From CBCPMX01 sp965120355 (GTDB taxonomy: Bacteria > Bacillota > Clostridia > Oscillospirales > Oscillospiraceae): DNA of 64,000 bases. A program made the position numbers and the translations under genes. The stretch lies in the NCBI GenBank assembly GCA_965120355.1, contig CBCPMX010000099.1, forward strand, positions 6,034 through 70,033, in the 5' to 3' direction. How positions within the stretch are numbered: position 1 is the stretch's first letter; each line of letters starts with the position of its first letter. Under the pieces are notes generated by a model, which saw only the letters and a list, made by a program, of their open reading frames with translations, did not search any database and had not been told where the DNA came from. Of the stretch, positions 42,934 through 51,564 are shown piece after piece.

Positions 42934-42982
42934 AAACGCGGCTCAGGAGAGGGCAAACCTGTCTTGAGCTGCGTTTTTTCAA
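42934..42982 (+). terminator. Terminator after the small membrane protein
   Basis: AAAACGCGGCTCA (42934-42946) pairs with TGAGCTGCGTTTT (42964-42976) with one mismatch, then a T-run. Confidence 0.8.
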
Positions 42983-43241
42983 CCCCGTATGACCTTTATC
43001 TGCATTTTATGTGAATTTATAATGAAAAAGAAAATGGTATGTATATAAAAGACTCCTATAACGAGAAATCAAGCATTTACCATTTTGAACAAATCACAGA
43101 GCGGTACGGCTTTTGGAAAAATCATCATCGCACCTGAATTTATATGCCTGAAGTATCTTATATTTGGCGCCCCAGTTAAAGATGATGTAAAACGATTTTA
43201 TCAACCATTTTATCAAAATTAGAAGAACTCCAGAAAAATAC
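42983..43241. other. AT-rich gap without a convincing gene
   Basis: The gap between the terminator and the PRPP synthetase promoter is much richer in A+T than its neighbours. Only very short frames occur (for example 32 codons from ATG 43038) without convincing ribosome binding sites. Nothing else is visible. Confidence 0.6.
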
Positions 43242-43270
43242 TTGCGATTCGACAAAGAATAAGATACAAT
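43242..43270 (+). promoter_or_regulatory. Promoter of the PRPP synthetase-like gene
   Basis: TTGCGA (43242-43247) and TACAAT (43265-43270), 17-base spacer. Confidence 0.65.
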
Positions 43271-43329
43271 AAGATGACAAAATTCGTTAGCGGTATATAA
43301 CTTTTAAGAATGCGAGGTTGGTAAGAAAA

Positions 43330-44481
43330 ATGGAAGCCAAAGACATTTTCCATGGCGACGAATATACGCCGGAGTTGGGCCTTCTGGTTACAGAAAGCGC
43401 CAAGACCTGGGGAGCGGAGATTGACCGGTACCTGGTGGAATGGGCCAGAGGTACGGAGAAGGAAAAAGACACCTTTATCATCGACTGCGAATGTCCCCGG
43501 TTCTCCTCCGGCGACGCAAAGGGCCTGATCAAAGAGTCCATTCGGGGCAAGGATCTGTTCATCCTGACAGATGTGGGGAACTACAGCTGCACCTATAATC
43601 TGTTCGGAACCCAGAACCACATGAGCCCTGACGACCATTTCGCTGACGTTAAGCGCCTGATCCAGGCCACCAGCGGCAAGGCACACAGCCTGACGGTCAT
43701 TATGCCCATTTTGTACGGCGGTCGCCAGCATCGCCGCAGCTACCGTGAGAGCCTGGACTGTGCCTACGCCCTGCAGGAACTGCAGGCTATGGGTGTAACC
43801 AATATTATTTCTTTTGACGCCCATGATCCTCGCGTGCAGAATGCCGTACCGCTGATGGGTTTTGACAGCATTATGCCGCATTATCAGGTGCTGAAAGCAT
43901 TGCTGAGAGCTTACCCCAATCTGACTTTGGACCGGGATCACTTTATGCTGGTTTCTCCCGACGAGGGCGCGATGAACCGGAATATGTATTATGCCTCTGT
44001 GCTGTCCGTCAACCTGGGCATGTTCTATAAGCGCCGCGACTACTCCCGCATTGTAAATGGCCGCAATCCCATTGAGGCCCATGAGTACTTGGGGCAGAGC
44101 GTGGAAGGGAAGGATGTCTTTGTGGCAGACGACATCATCTCCTCCGGCGATTCCATGCTGGACTTGGCCTATAAGCTCAAGGAGAAAAAGGCCAATCGCG
44201 TGTTCGCCAACGCCACATATGCCATCTTCACCAACGGCCTGGCCGGGTTTGACAAAGCGTATCAGGAGGGCATCATTGATGGCGTTTTGGGGACCAACCT
44301 GACGTATCAGTCTCCGGAGTTGCTGTCCCGGCCCTGGTTCCACAGTGTGGATTGCAGTAAGTACTGCGCCTATATCATTGCCGCGCTGAATCATCAGACC
44401 AGTATTGGCAGCATCATCGACCCCCATGAGAAGATCATGAATTTGCTGGAGAAATATAACGCTGCTAGAGCATGCGTATAA
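43330..44481 (+). CDS. Divergent ribose-phosphate pyrophosphokinase (PRPP synthetase family)
   Basis: A 383-residue two-domain phosphoribosyltransferase-fold protein. The PRPP-binding loop is FVADDIISSGDSMLDLAYKL near residue 263, and the ATP-side segment is LTVIMPILYGGRQHRRSYRESLDCAYALQELQAMGVTNIISFDAHDPRVQ near residue 125. Classical Prs is about 315 residues with RQDRK and DLHAxQ; here these read RQHRR and FDAHDP, and an N-terminal extension is present. It likely makes PRPP from ribose 5-phosphate and ATP. Start ATG 43330 is chosen although the ribosome binding site (GAGG) is 13 bases away. Confidence 0.85.
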   Translation: MEAKDIFHGDEYTPELGLLVTESAKTWGAEIDRYLVEWARGTEKEKDTFIIDCECPRFSSGDAKGLIKESIRGKDLFILTDVGNYSCTYNLFGTQNHMSPDDHFADVKRLIQATSGKAHSLTVIMPILYGGRQHRRSYRESLDCAYALQELQAMGVTNIISFDAHDPRVQNAVPLMGFDSIMPHYQVLKALLRAYPNLTLDRDHFMLVSPDEGAMNRNMYYASVLSVNLGMFYKRRDYSRIVNGRNPIEAHEYLGQSVEGKDVFVADDIISSGDSMLDLAYKLKEKKANRVFANATYAIFTNGLAGFDKAYQEGIIDGVLGTNLTYQSPELLSRPWFHSVDCSKYCAYIIAALNHQTSIGSIIDPHEKIMNLLEKYNAARACV

Positions 44482-44494
44482 TCCCAATGCAGCA

Positions 44495-44534
44495 CCACGC
44501 GCCGCAGAGCCTTGAGCCTGCGGCGCGTGGTTTT
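44495..44534 (+). terminator. Terminator after the PRPP synthetase-like gene
   Basis: CCACGCGCCGCAG (44495-44507) pairs with CTGCGGCGCGTGG (44518-44530), then TTTTCG. Confidence 0.85.
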
Positions 44535-44687
44535 CGTTGTGATTTATAGGAAAAAGTCCGTCTGTATATCATGCCCTGCGGCGTGGAAGCCGGGCTCGGA
44601 CAGGCGTATGTTGCGTTAGTAGAGGAAAACCCACGCCGGAGGGGGAGAAAATGCCTGAACCGGGGACAATAAAAGCGATGGGCATGC

Positions 44688-44876
44688 TTAAGCATGCCCA
44701 TCGCCCTGCTTGCAGAGGCTGGCTACCAGCTGCCGCATTTCCTGCTTGGAGGTTACGCTGTGCGTACGCTGGATGACGGCCCTCTTGTCTGCTTCTGACA
44801 GAGATTCGAACTGTTTCATTGCGGCTTCATTTTGGGCGAGCGCCATGCCGAAACCCAGAGGAAGGTCTATATTCAC
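44688..44876 (-). CDS. Small conserved hypothetical protein (62 residues)
   Basis: A short, soluble helical protein: DLPLGFGMALAQNEAAMKQFESLSEADKRAVIQRTHSVTSKQEMRQLVASL. I recall this LPxGFGMALAQN pattern as a widespread Clostridia hypothetical, without a known role. The GTG at 44876 is set by GAGGTGATC, an almost perfect anti-16S match, three bases upstream. It follows the 86-residue gene below by 55 bases on the same strand. Confidence 0.75.
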   Translation of the reverse strand: MNIDLPLGFGMALAQNEAAMKQFESLSEADKRAVIQRTHSVTSKQEMRQLVASLCKQGDGHA

Positions 44877-44931
44877 TATGATCACCTCGATATTGTATCC
44901 ATGAGCCCAATAGAGGCGCCCGATCCGGGCG

Positions 44932-45192
44932 TTACGGATTCTCCAGGTCAGCTGCCGGGATGTCGTTTTCCAGGTTGTCCCGAGCCAGATCGGTGTCGAT
45001 CTCCGGGTAGAGGCTGGATGGAATGGGGCGTTCATGAAAGACCTTCATCTCCGGTCCGGAGGTCCCGGAAATGATAGGGTTTGCCTTGACCTTTCCGCAC
45101 TTTGCTTTTCCTTGGATTTCCGGGACCGGCGGAGCGCTGTTGCGGGGCTGTGTGTGGGTCCGCTCAGGGCGGGCCATTCCTTGCTTTGCCAT
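44932..45192 (-). CDS. Small hypothetical protein, Pro-rich (86 residues)
   Basis: Not assigned to a named family. The chain is hydrophilic and Pro-rich in the first half (RPERTHTQPRNSAPPVPEIQGKAKCGKVKANPII) with an acidic end (YPEIDTDLARDNLENDIPAADLENP), probably disordered. It has a good ribosome binding site (GAGGTGG) before the ATG at 45192, and normal codon use, so I regard it as real. Confidence 0.65.
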   Translation of the reverse strand: MAKQGMARPERTHTQPRNSAPPVPEIQGKAKCGKVKANPIISGTSGPEMKVFHERPIPSSLYPEIDTDLARDNLENDIPAADLENP

Positions 45193-45572
45193 AAAACCAC
45201 CTCAAAGATAGGATTTCTCAGGGCGATCAAAATATGCGTGAAACAAGCGGAACATTTAGGGCCAATACCATGCAAGGAGGGCTGACATGAGGCGGTGAAA
45301 TAAAATGGCTTAAGCGGCGCTTTACCCAGGGCCGTCAAACGCTCCCGACAGCCGGTGTATTGGGGAAAGCATACGAGAATGTATGAGCAGTGGTATCATT
45401 GGTGTGGGATGGCAAAGCGATGATGCTGTGCATTTTTCAGAAAAAAGGGGCGGAGCGGTTTGGCGCGCCTGAACGAGGAATGCCTTGCCCGGTCAGTGGT
45501 GCGGAAAATCCATATGAGGCATGGCGGTTGAAGCTTCATTGCCCTGCCGGCAGCGGAAGCGGTGGAGGGGGG
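45193..45572. other. Gap without a supported gene
   Basis: It holds the upstream region of the 86-residue gene. A plus-strand frame at 45390-45689 lacks a ribosome binding site and overlaps the next gene antisense, so I do not call it. Nothing else is visible. Confidence 0.6.
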
Positions 45573-45749
45573 TCAAGAACTTTGGCCAGAGTGTTTTTCG
45601 AAACGTGCGCGCTGGGCAGAGATCGTGGCGAGCGTATCGCCCAATTGCGTGAACAGCGCGGCAAGAAGATTGAGGTCCTCATCAGATAAATGCTGCGCAA
45701 GGAGATTGGCCAGCGCCGTGACGCACATGGTTAATTCAAATGGGTCCAT
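45573..45749 (-). CDS. Small protein, DUF6774-like (58 residues)
   Basis: A short helical protein: MDPFELTMCVTALANLLAQHLSDEDLNLLAALFTQLGDTLATISAQRARFE. The LAALFTQLGDTLATIxAQR core matches a small Clostridia family of unknown function (DUF6774 by memory). Start ATG 45749 has GGAGGGTGAT three bases upstream; an in-frame ATG 15 bases earlier would sit on that site. Confidence 0.75.
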   Translation of the reverse strand: MDPFELTMCVTALANLLAQHLSDEDLNLLAALFTQLGDTLATISAQRARFEKHSGQSS

Positions 45750-45899
45750 AGAATCACCCTCCATACTTAGCGTATGCGGATTTGCAAGGACAGAGAAGCG
45801 AGGAAAAGGAGGGGATACACGAAATTGACATCGCTGCGGAGAACCAGCGCTGATACGGCTTTATCAATGATATGAGGTTATAAAAGGCCATAGGCATAG

Positions 45900-45935
45900 A
45901 AACAGCCTGTAGTCATGGAAACTACAGGCTGTTTT
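45900..45935. terminator. Hairpin between small-protein genes and tRNA-Pro
   Basis: AACAGCCTGTAGT pairs with ACTACAGGCTGTT, flanked by A and T tracts, so it could terminate on either strand. The remaining sequence from 45750 to 46069 shows no gene. Confidence 0.7.
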
Positions 45936-46069
45936 ATGGCAGGAGCGGAATAATAGGGCTTGAGGCGCACCGGCGCCCGGTACTGAACCGAAGCCCAGCG
46001 AAGCGGGGCTGGTTTAGAGGTTAAAAAGGCGGCGCAGCGGCGTGGGCGCGCTCTGATTTATAAAATTAT

Positions 46070-46108
46070 AAAAAAAGTCGGAGCAAGCGACACATAGCTT
46101 GCTCCGAC
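46070..46108 (-). terminator. Terminator of tRNA-Pro
   Basis: On the minus strand GTCGGAGCAAGC (46108-46097) pairs with GCTTGCTCCGAC (46088-46077), then seven T residues. Confidence 0.9.
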
Positions 46109-46109
46109 A

Positions 46110-46186
46110 TGGTCGGAGTGCCGGGATTCGAACCCGGGGCCTCTTGAACCCGAACCAAGCGCGATACCAAACTTCGCCACACCCCG
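46110..46186 (-). tRNA. tRNA-Pro (anticodon CGG)
   Basis: A 77-base cloverleaf with encoded CCA. Acceptor CGGGGTG/CACTCCG (one G-T pair); anticodon loop TTCGGGT gives CGG; T loop GGTTCGAATCC. Transcribed away from comEC. Confidence 0.93.
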
Positions 46187-46414
46187 ATTTAGCCCTATAA
46201 GTATACAGAAGTTTTTCGAAAATGTCAAGTCTCCATTGAAAAAATTCCTGCGTATTTTGCTGCTGCGTGGGCAGAGCCTGCGGCTTCTTTGAAAATGATC
46301 TTTAAAATCAGTCAATTTTCCTGTATAATGGGGATACTTTGTCAGGGGTGCCTGGATGGTGCGCAGGATTGGAGCGGGCGTGTTCAGACAGCCCCCCTCG
46401 GGGAGGGAGCACAT

Positions 46415-48703
46415 ATGCGGGTTCTGGCAACGGCGGCGCTGGGGTTCAGCGCTGGGGTGCTGCTTTCGGTTTGCGGTTTGCCGGCAGGCGTGGGGCTGAT
46501 TTGCGGCGCCGTGCTGGCGCTGGCGGGGCTGTTGACCGTGCTGCTGCGGCGTATGACTCTGCGGCGTATGACTCTGCGGCGGATGACGCTGGTGTGCTTC
46601 GGCCTGGCGGCGGGACTGATCTGGACGCAGATCTATTCCTGGCTGTTTTTGGCTCCGGCGCAGACGCTGACCGGTGACGCCAGAACGCTTTGGGCTACGG
46701 TGATCGAGTATCCTTCGGAGACTGCTTACGGATGTGCCGTCACGGTGCGGCTGTCTGACGGCGAAACAGAGGCCAAGGCGGCATTGTATCTGGATGCAGA
46801 AGCAATGGAACTGGAACCTGGGGATATGCTGCGTGTGACGGCAAGGGTTCAGGCGGCGGATGCGGCGGAGAGTGACTACCAAAAGACCCAGGGTGTTTTT
46901 CTTGTGGCCTACGGCGATGGATATGAGATGGTGACGAAGTATGGTGCGGGCGGCTGGCGGTATTTTCCGGCCTATATTAACCACGCCGTGCAGGAACGCA
47001 TTCGTGCAATTTTCCCGGAGGACACAGCGCCGTTGCTGCTGGCCCTGCTTACTGGGGAAAAGGGAGAGCTGTCCGATGCGGCTGTCAGCGATATGAAAAC
47101 GGCTGGAGACTATCATGCTGTGGCCATTTCCGGCATGCATGTTTCCATCCTGGTGGGTTTCCTGAGCCTGCTGATCCGGAGAAAACGACGGCGTGCGCTG
47201 GTGGGCATTCCGGTGGTGCTGAGTTTTCTGCTGATCATCGGCAATGCGCCTGGCGTGACCCGCGCATCCATTATGCAGATTATTGTTCTGTCCGCGGCGC
47301 TGCTGCAGCGGGAGTATGACGCGCCCACTGCCCTGGGGGTTGCCGCGGTGGTCATGCTGCTGCAGAACCCCTGGGCTGCAGTCAACACCGGCGCGCAGCT
47401 CAGTTTTGCATCCACGGCGGGAATCCTGCTGTGTGCTTCCCGGATCTACAGCAGTCTGAGCAGCGAACCACTGCCCAGAAAATTGCTGGCGCATCAAAAA
47501 CGCCTGGTCCGGGTGGGCAGATCCCTGCGGAATGCTGCGGCCGCGTCTTTGTCCACGTCTCTGGGCGCATTGGTCTTTTCTACGCCGCTGATGGCGTATT
47601 ATTTTGGGACGGTTTCGCTGGTCAGCATCCTGACCAATCTGGTGGCGCTCTGGTCGATTACGGCCTGCTTTGCCCTTGGCCTGGCGGCGGTGGTGCTGTC
47701 TGTTGTGCTGCGGCCGCTGGGAACTGCGCTGGCGTGGGTTTGCGGGTGGCCGGCGCGATATTTCCTGTGGGTAACGGCGCTGATGGCGAAACTGCCATTT
47801 GCATCGGTCAGCGTCTCCTCGCCGTATATCCTGGCCTGGTTGGCGTTCCTCTATGTTCTGGCTTTGATCCTGCTGTTTGTGAAGGAGAAGCAGCGGGCGC
47901 GGAAACGGCCGCTGGTGCCATTGTGTGCGGCGGTACTGACGTTAGGTGTCTGCCTGCTGCTGTCCGCGGTCAGTTACACCTCTGCCGGCTTTTCTTTTTC
48001 CGTCCTGGATGTGGGACAGGGACAGTGCCTTGTGCTGTATACGGAGGGCGTCAATGTGATGATTGACTGCGGCGGTGACGGCAATGCCGGGGAGACTGCC
48101 GCTCAGTTCCTGACTGCCAATGGCCAGATGCAGTTGGATGTGCTGATGCTGACGCACTTTGACTCGGATCATTGCAATGGGGTGACAGAGCTTTTGCGCC
48201 GCATCCCCACGGCGGCGTTGTATGTGCCGCAGATTGAGGACGATTCCGGCAACCGGCAGAAGATTCTGGCTGCCGCTGCGGAATATCAGGTGCCGGTCTA
48301 CGCTGTGACAGAGGATACAACTTTGATTTTTGGAGAAAGCGGGCTGCAGATTTTCGCGCCAGTGAGTACTGTGGGAGACAATGAGGCCTGTCTCAGCGCT
48401 CTGTTCACCTATGGCGAATTTGACGTCCTGGTGACCGGGGACATGGATCTGAGCGCGGAGGCCAGGCTGCTGCGGCTCCACTCGCTGCCGGATATTGAAT
48501 TGTTGGTGGTGGGACACCATGGTTCCAAATACGCCACGGGGGAGACATTGCTGGAGACTGTCCGGCCGGAGCTGGCTGTAATTTCTGTCGGCGCAGACAA
48601 CCACTATGGCCATCCCACGCAGGAGACTTTGGACCGGCTCACCGCTGCCGGCGCGCAGATCTACCGCACCGATGAGTGCGGTACCGTCACAATCAGGAGG
48701 TAA
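46415..48703 (+). CDS. comEC: DNA internalisation competence protein ComEC/Rec2
   Basis: A 762-residue membrane channel that moves single-stranded DNA into the cell. N-terminal helices and a DUF4131-like domain (about 1-200) are followed by the competence core (DYHAVAISGMHVSILVGF near residue 235) and a C-terminal metallo-beta-lactamase domain (VLDVGQGQCLVLYTEGVNVMIDCGGDG; LMLTHFDSDHCNGVTELL; VVGHHGSKYATGETLL). I start at ATG 46415 after GGGAGGGAG. A 15-base repeat occurs three times at 46549-46593 (RRMTL x3) in the second helix region. holA follows six bases later. Confidence 0.94.
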   Translation: MRVLATAALGFSAGVLLSVCGLPAGVGLICGAVLALAGLLTVLLRRMTLRRMTLRRMTLVCFGLAAGLIWTQIYSWLFLAPAQTLTGDARTLWATVIEYPSETAYGCAVTVRLSDGETEAKAALYLDAEAMELEPGDMLRVTARVQAADAAESDYQKTQGVFLVAYGDGYEMVTKYGAGGWRYFPAYINHAVQERIRAIFPEDTAPLLLALLTGEKGELSDAAVSDMKTAGDYHAVAISGMHVSILVGFLSLLIRRKRRRALVGIPVVLSFLLIIGNAPGVTRASIMQIIVLSAALLQREYDAPTALGVAAVVMLLQNPWAAVNTGAQLSFASTAGILLCASRIYSSLSSEPLPRKLLAHQKRLVRVGRSLRNAAAASLSTSLGALVFSTPLMAYYFGTVSLVSILTNLVALWSITACFALGLAAVVLSVVLRPLGTALAWVCGWPARYFLWVTALMAKLPFASVSVSSPYILAWLAFLYVLALILLFVKEKQRARKRPLVPLCAAVLTLGVCLLLSAVSYTSAGFSFSVLDVGQGQCLVLYTEGVNVMIDCGGDGNAGETAAQFLTANGQMQLDVLMLTHFDSDHCNGVTELLRRIPTAALYVPQIEDDSGNRQKILAAAAEYQVPVYAVTEDTTLIFGESGLQIFAPVSTVGDNEACLSALFTYGEFDVLVTGDMDLSAEARLLRLHSLPDIELLVVGHHGSKYATGETLLETVRPELAVISVGADNHYGHPTQETLDRLTAAGAQIYRTDECGTVTIRR
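46549..46593 (+). repeat. 15-base in-frame tandem repeat inside comEC
   Basis: Two almost identical copies of CGTATGACTCTGCGG and a diverged third (CGGATGACGCTGGTG) encode RRMTL three times at about residues 46-60, at the end of a membrane helix. Confidence 0.85.
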
Positions 48704-48709
48704 CTGTCC

Positions 48710-49759
48710 ATGGCAAAAAAGAATACAGATCATGCCGCCGGGTTGAGTGCCCTGAAATCGGCTTTGAAAACCGGGAGCTTTGCCCGCCTTTACCTGCTTT
48801 ATGGGCAAGAGGCATATCTGCGGGAGTACTATCTGGGGCAGCTGCGGAAAAAGCTGGTGTCCGGCCCCGTGGAGGAATTCAACTACCACCGGTTCGATGG
48901 CAAGGGCATGGATCTGAATGAGCTGCAAAGCGCCGTGGAGATGCTGCCGATGATGGCGGACAAGACGCTGGTGGAAGTGGTGGACTACGACCTTTTCAAA
49001 GCGCCGGAGAGCGACCGGTCGCGGCTGGTGGAGATTTTTAGCGATCTGCCGGATTACTGCTGCCTGGTATTCGTATTTGACACTGTGGAATACCGGCCGG
49101 ACGGGCGGCAGAGAAAGCTTACGGCTGCCATCCGGGAATATGGGCAGGTGGTGGAATTTGCGAAGCAGTCAGAGACGCTGCTGGCCGACTGGACCCGCCG
49201 CCGGTTTAAAGCCGCCGGCAAGGCCATTGATGACGATTTGTGCCGCTACCTGGTCTTTCTCACCGGGGGCTCCATGACTACCATGGGTTCGGAGATTGAT
49301 AAGGTGGCTGCCTATGCTTCCGGGGTGCAAATCTCTCGCGCAGATATCGACGCTATGGTGGATCCGGTGCTGGACGCCCAGGTCTTTGATATTACCAACG
49401 CCATGGCCAACAAGAAATTCGACGTGGCGGTGCAGAAGCTGCGTGATATCTTTAAGCTGCAGCAGGAGCCTATCATGGTCTGTGCCGTCATCGGCAGCCA
49501 GCTGCGCCGCCTGCGCAGCGCCAGAGTGCTGATGGCGGCAGGCAAGGGAGCGGGAGAACTGATGAAGCTGTGTGGAATCGGCGACTACGCAGCCCGCCTG
49601 ACCATGTCCGCAGCCCGCAAGTTTACCGACCAGTGGTGCAATATGGCCGTGGTGGCCGCTGCCGAGACGGATTACCGGCTGAAAACCTCCTATGATGACG
49701 GTGAACGGCTGGTGGAGCTGCTGCTCATGACGCTGGCTCTGGAGGCAGGCCGTGGTTAG
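48710..49759 (+). CDS. holA: DNA polymerase III delta subunit
   Basis: Clamp-loader delta subunit, 349 residues. The N-terminal AAA-like domain (LYLLYGQEAYLREYYLGQLRKKLV near residue 27, VEMLPMMADKTLVEVVDYDLFK near 78) has no Walker A, as expected of delta. The C-terminal part includes TGGSMTTMGSEIDKVAAYA and ALRPI-like collar helices. AGGAGG lies before the ATG. comEC-holA is a common Firmicutes pair; rnmV overlaps its end. Confidence 0.93.
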   Translation: MAKKNTDHAAGLSALKSALKTGSFARLYLLYGQEAYLREYYLGQLRKKLVSGPVEEFNYHRFDGKGMDLNELQSAVEMLPMMADKTLVEVVDYDLFKAPESDRSRLVEIFSDLPDYCCLVFVFDTVEYRPDGRQRKLTAAIREYGQVVEFAKQSETLLADWTRRRFKAAGKAIDDDLCRYLVFLTGGSMTTMGSEIDKVAAYASGVQISRADIDAMVDPVLDAQVFDITNAMANKKFDVAVQKLRDIFKLQQEPIMVCAVIGSQLRRLRSARVLMAAGKGAGELMKLCGIGDYAARLTMSAARKFTDQWCNMAVVAAAETDYRLKTSYDDGERLVELLLMTLALEAGRG

Positions 49760-50339
49760 AATCCGGCAGGCCATCGTCGTGGAGGGCCGCTATGACAAAA
49801 ATACGCTGAAGCAGCTGGTGGATGCGCCGGTATTTGAGACCTCCGGCTTCGGCGTTATGCACGACAAAGAACTGCTGGCCCTACTGCGGCTGGCAGCGGA
49901 AAAACGGGGGCTCATTATCTTTACCGATTCCGACGGGGCTGGATTTGTGATTCGGAACTATCTCAAAGGGGCGCTGCCGAAGCAAGGCGTTCTGCACGCC
50001 TATATCCCGGATATTCCCGGCAAGGAGCGGCGGAAGCGGCAGCCCGGCAAGGAGGGCCTGCTGGGCGTGGAGGGCATGACGCCGGAGGTGATTCTCAAAG
50101 CATTGCGAGATGCCGGGGCGGATTTTGAAGGAGAGACCACGGCACATCGCACCCCGGAACTCACCAAGGCAGACCTGTATGCCCTGGGCCTGTCTGGAAC
50201 GGCCAACAGCGCTGCCCGGCGGGCGCAGGTGATGCAGGCGTTGGGGCTGCCGCGCCACCTCAGTGCCAATGGGTTTCTCGATGCAGTGAACCTGATGTTT
50301 TGCAAAGAAGCGTTTGTGGAATTTGTGGAAACTTTGTGA
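49752..50339 (+). CDS. rnmV: Ribonuclease M5
   Basis: Toprim-fold endonuclease that matures 5S rRNA. The 195-residue chain has Glu11 in AIVVEGRYDKNTL and Asp59/Asp61 in IIFTDSDGAGF, the Toprim metal ligands, and IPDIPGKERRKRQPGKEGLLGVEGM, diagnostic for RNase M5. The GTG at 49752 follows GGAGGC and overlaps the holA stop by eight bases. It needs L18 in homologues; no rRNA lies in this window. Confidence 0.93.
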   Translation: MVRIRQAIVVEGRYDKNTLKQLVDAPVFETSGFGVMHDKELLALLRLAAEKRGLIIFTDSDGAGFVIRNYLKGALPKQGVLHAYIPDIPGKERRKRQPGKEGLLGVEGMTPEVILKALRDAGADFEGETTAHRTPELTKADLYALGLSGTANSAARRAQVMQALGLPRHLSANGFLDAVNLMFCKEAFVEFVETL

Positions 50340-50557
50340 AGTGTGAAAAAACGCTTGACGGATCGTAAAAAATAGCTTATACTGCCGTTGTTTCAGAATT
50401 CCGCTGTCTGGCGGCATCTGAGACTGTGCATTTGTTTGCAAAGCCCGGGCAATGCGGCCGAGTCAGCTGCCAGCATATGCTTGGCCCGAGCAGATTAAAA
50501 TCCAGCTTCCCCGGCGCTTTTTGGCGCTTTCTGGGGGAAACTGTTTGGAGGAATTCC

Positions 50558-51109
50558 ATGAAAGAAACGCATAAGCAGCGCAAGCTGCGCCGGGAGCAGG
50601 AACTGCAGCAGGTACTGGAACCCATCTGCGCCAACGCCCGTGTGCGGGAGATGCGCTGTTTTACCCAACACGGAGACACTTCGACGTATTTGCACTGCTA
50701 TCGTGTGGCCTGGTACACTTACGGCTTCTGCCGCCGCTTTGGCCTCCACGCCGATGAGGCGGCTCGAGGCGCCATGCTTCATGATTTATTTTTGTACGAT
50801 TGGCATCAGATGCAGATGCGGGGCATGGATCACGCCACGCAGCATCCTGCCATCGCCCTGCGCCATGCCAGCGCCGAGTTTCCGCTGACAGAAAAAGAGC
50901 AGGATATTATCCGCAACCACATGTGGCCGGTGACTCCGGAGATGCCTCGCTCCGCAGAGGGAAAGGTTGTCTGCATGATGGACAAATATGCCGCTGCTAT
51001 GGAGGTCTTTTCCTACCTGTTCCGCCGGGTTCGTGACGCTCGGTACCGGTATTGGAATCTCCTGTTACAGTGCAGTACGCTGCGCCGTTGGGAACCATGG
51101 ATGGCATAA
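50558..51109 (+). CDS. HD-domain phosphohydrolase
   Basis: A 183-residue metal-dependent phosphohydrolase-type protein. The HD motif set is visible as STYLHCYRVAWYTY (first His), AMLHDLFLYDW (HD pair) and the downstream HATQHPAIALRHA and MMDKYAAAME (last Asp). These single-domain HD proteins, YfbR/Yqek-like, act on nucleotides or unknown phosphates. GGAGGA lies before the ATG at 50558. A perfect palindromic terminator follows. Confidence 0.87.
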   Translation: MKETHKQRKLRREQELQQVLEPICANARVREMRCFTQHGDTSTYLHCYRVAWYTYGFCRRFGLHADEAARGAMLHDLFLYDWHQMQMRGMDHATQHPAIALRHASAEFPLTEKEQDIIRNHMWPVTPEMPRSAEGKVVCMMDKYAAAMEVFSYLFRRVRDARYRYWNLLLQCSTLRRWEPWMA

Positions 51110-51141
51110 GATCCGTCGAAAGCTAGAAAGAAACCAGAAAG

Positions 51142-51192
51142 AAACTGCCCGCCCCGCTTTGCAGATCTGCAAAGCGGGGCGGGCAGTTTTAT
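51142..51192. terminator. Perfect bidirectional terminator
   Basis: A 23-base arm beginning AACTGCCCGCC at 51143 is mirrored exactly to 51188 with no loop, flanked by AAA and TTTT. It serves the convergent HD gene and the small membrane protein gene. Confidence 0.88.
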
Positions 51193-51194
51193 TG

Positions 51195-51434
51195 TCAGCT
51201 GTGCTCTTCCACAAAGGCGGAAGCGACGGCCGTCAGGAACAGTACCGTCAATGCCGCGTAGTTTAATGACACTGCGTGGCGGAAGGCTGTGACCGTATGT
51301 ACGCTGAAACCGCCGGACCGCCAGAGCAGCAGGACCGCCGCAAACAGCAGCGCCGCTGCAAGCTGCAGACCGGATTGCAGAATCCTGTAGGTCAGCGGTG
51401 TCATTTGCCGGAGTTTGTGCCAAACTCTGCGCAT
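51195..51434 (-). CDS. Small two-helix membrane protein (79 residues)
   Basis: No family recognised. Two hydrophobic segments, ILQSGLQLAAALLFAAVLLLW (about 16-36) and LNYAALTVLFLTAVASAFVEE (about 54-74), flank a loop with HTVTAFRHA. The N-terminus is basic (MRRVWHKLRQ), so both ends are predicted cytoplasmic. GGAGGG precedes the ATG at 51434. A promoter (TTGCGC at 51523-51518, TACGAT at 51499-51494 on the minus strand) supports expression. Confidence 0.75.
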   Translation of the reverse strand: MRRVWHKLRQMTPLTYRILQSGLQLAAALLFAAVLLLWRSGGFSVHTVTAFRHAVSLNYAALTVLFLTAVASAFVEEHS

Positions 51435-51564
51435 GGGGTCCCTCCTGGTATGTATGGATTGGGATTGCGAAGCGTCTTTGCTCTGCGCTTGGATCGTACC
51501 ACAGCGGACGGGCGGTGCGCAAGCCACAGATTTTGGAGATCCCACAAATCTGGGTTGTCATAAG

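Noticed and set aside
43038..43136. A 32-codon frame in the AT-rich gap before the PRPP synthetase gene
   Set aside because: No Shine-Dalgarno sequence at proper distance and no recognisable family; chance frame is more likely.
45390..45689. A 99-codon plus-strand frame
   Set aside because: No ribosome binding site, Gly/Arg-rich translation, and it overlaps the better-supported DUF6774-like gene antisense.
46549..46593. CRISPR-like array
   Set aside because: The repeats are contiguous, in frame inside comEC and have no spacers. No CRISPR array or cas gene was seen in the window.
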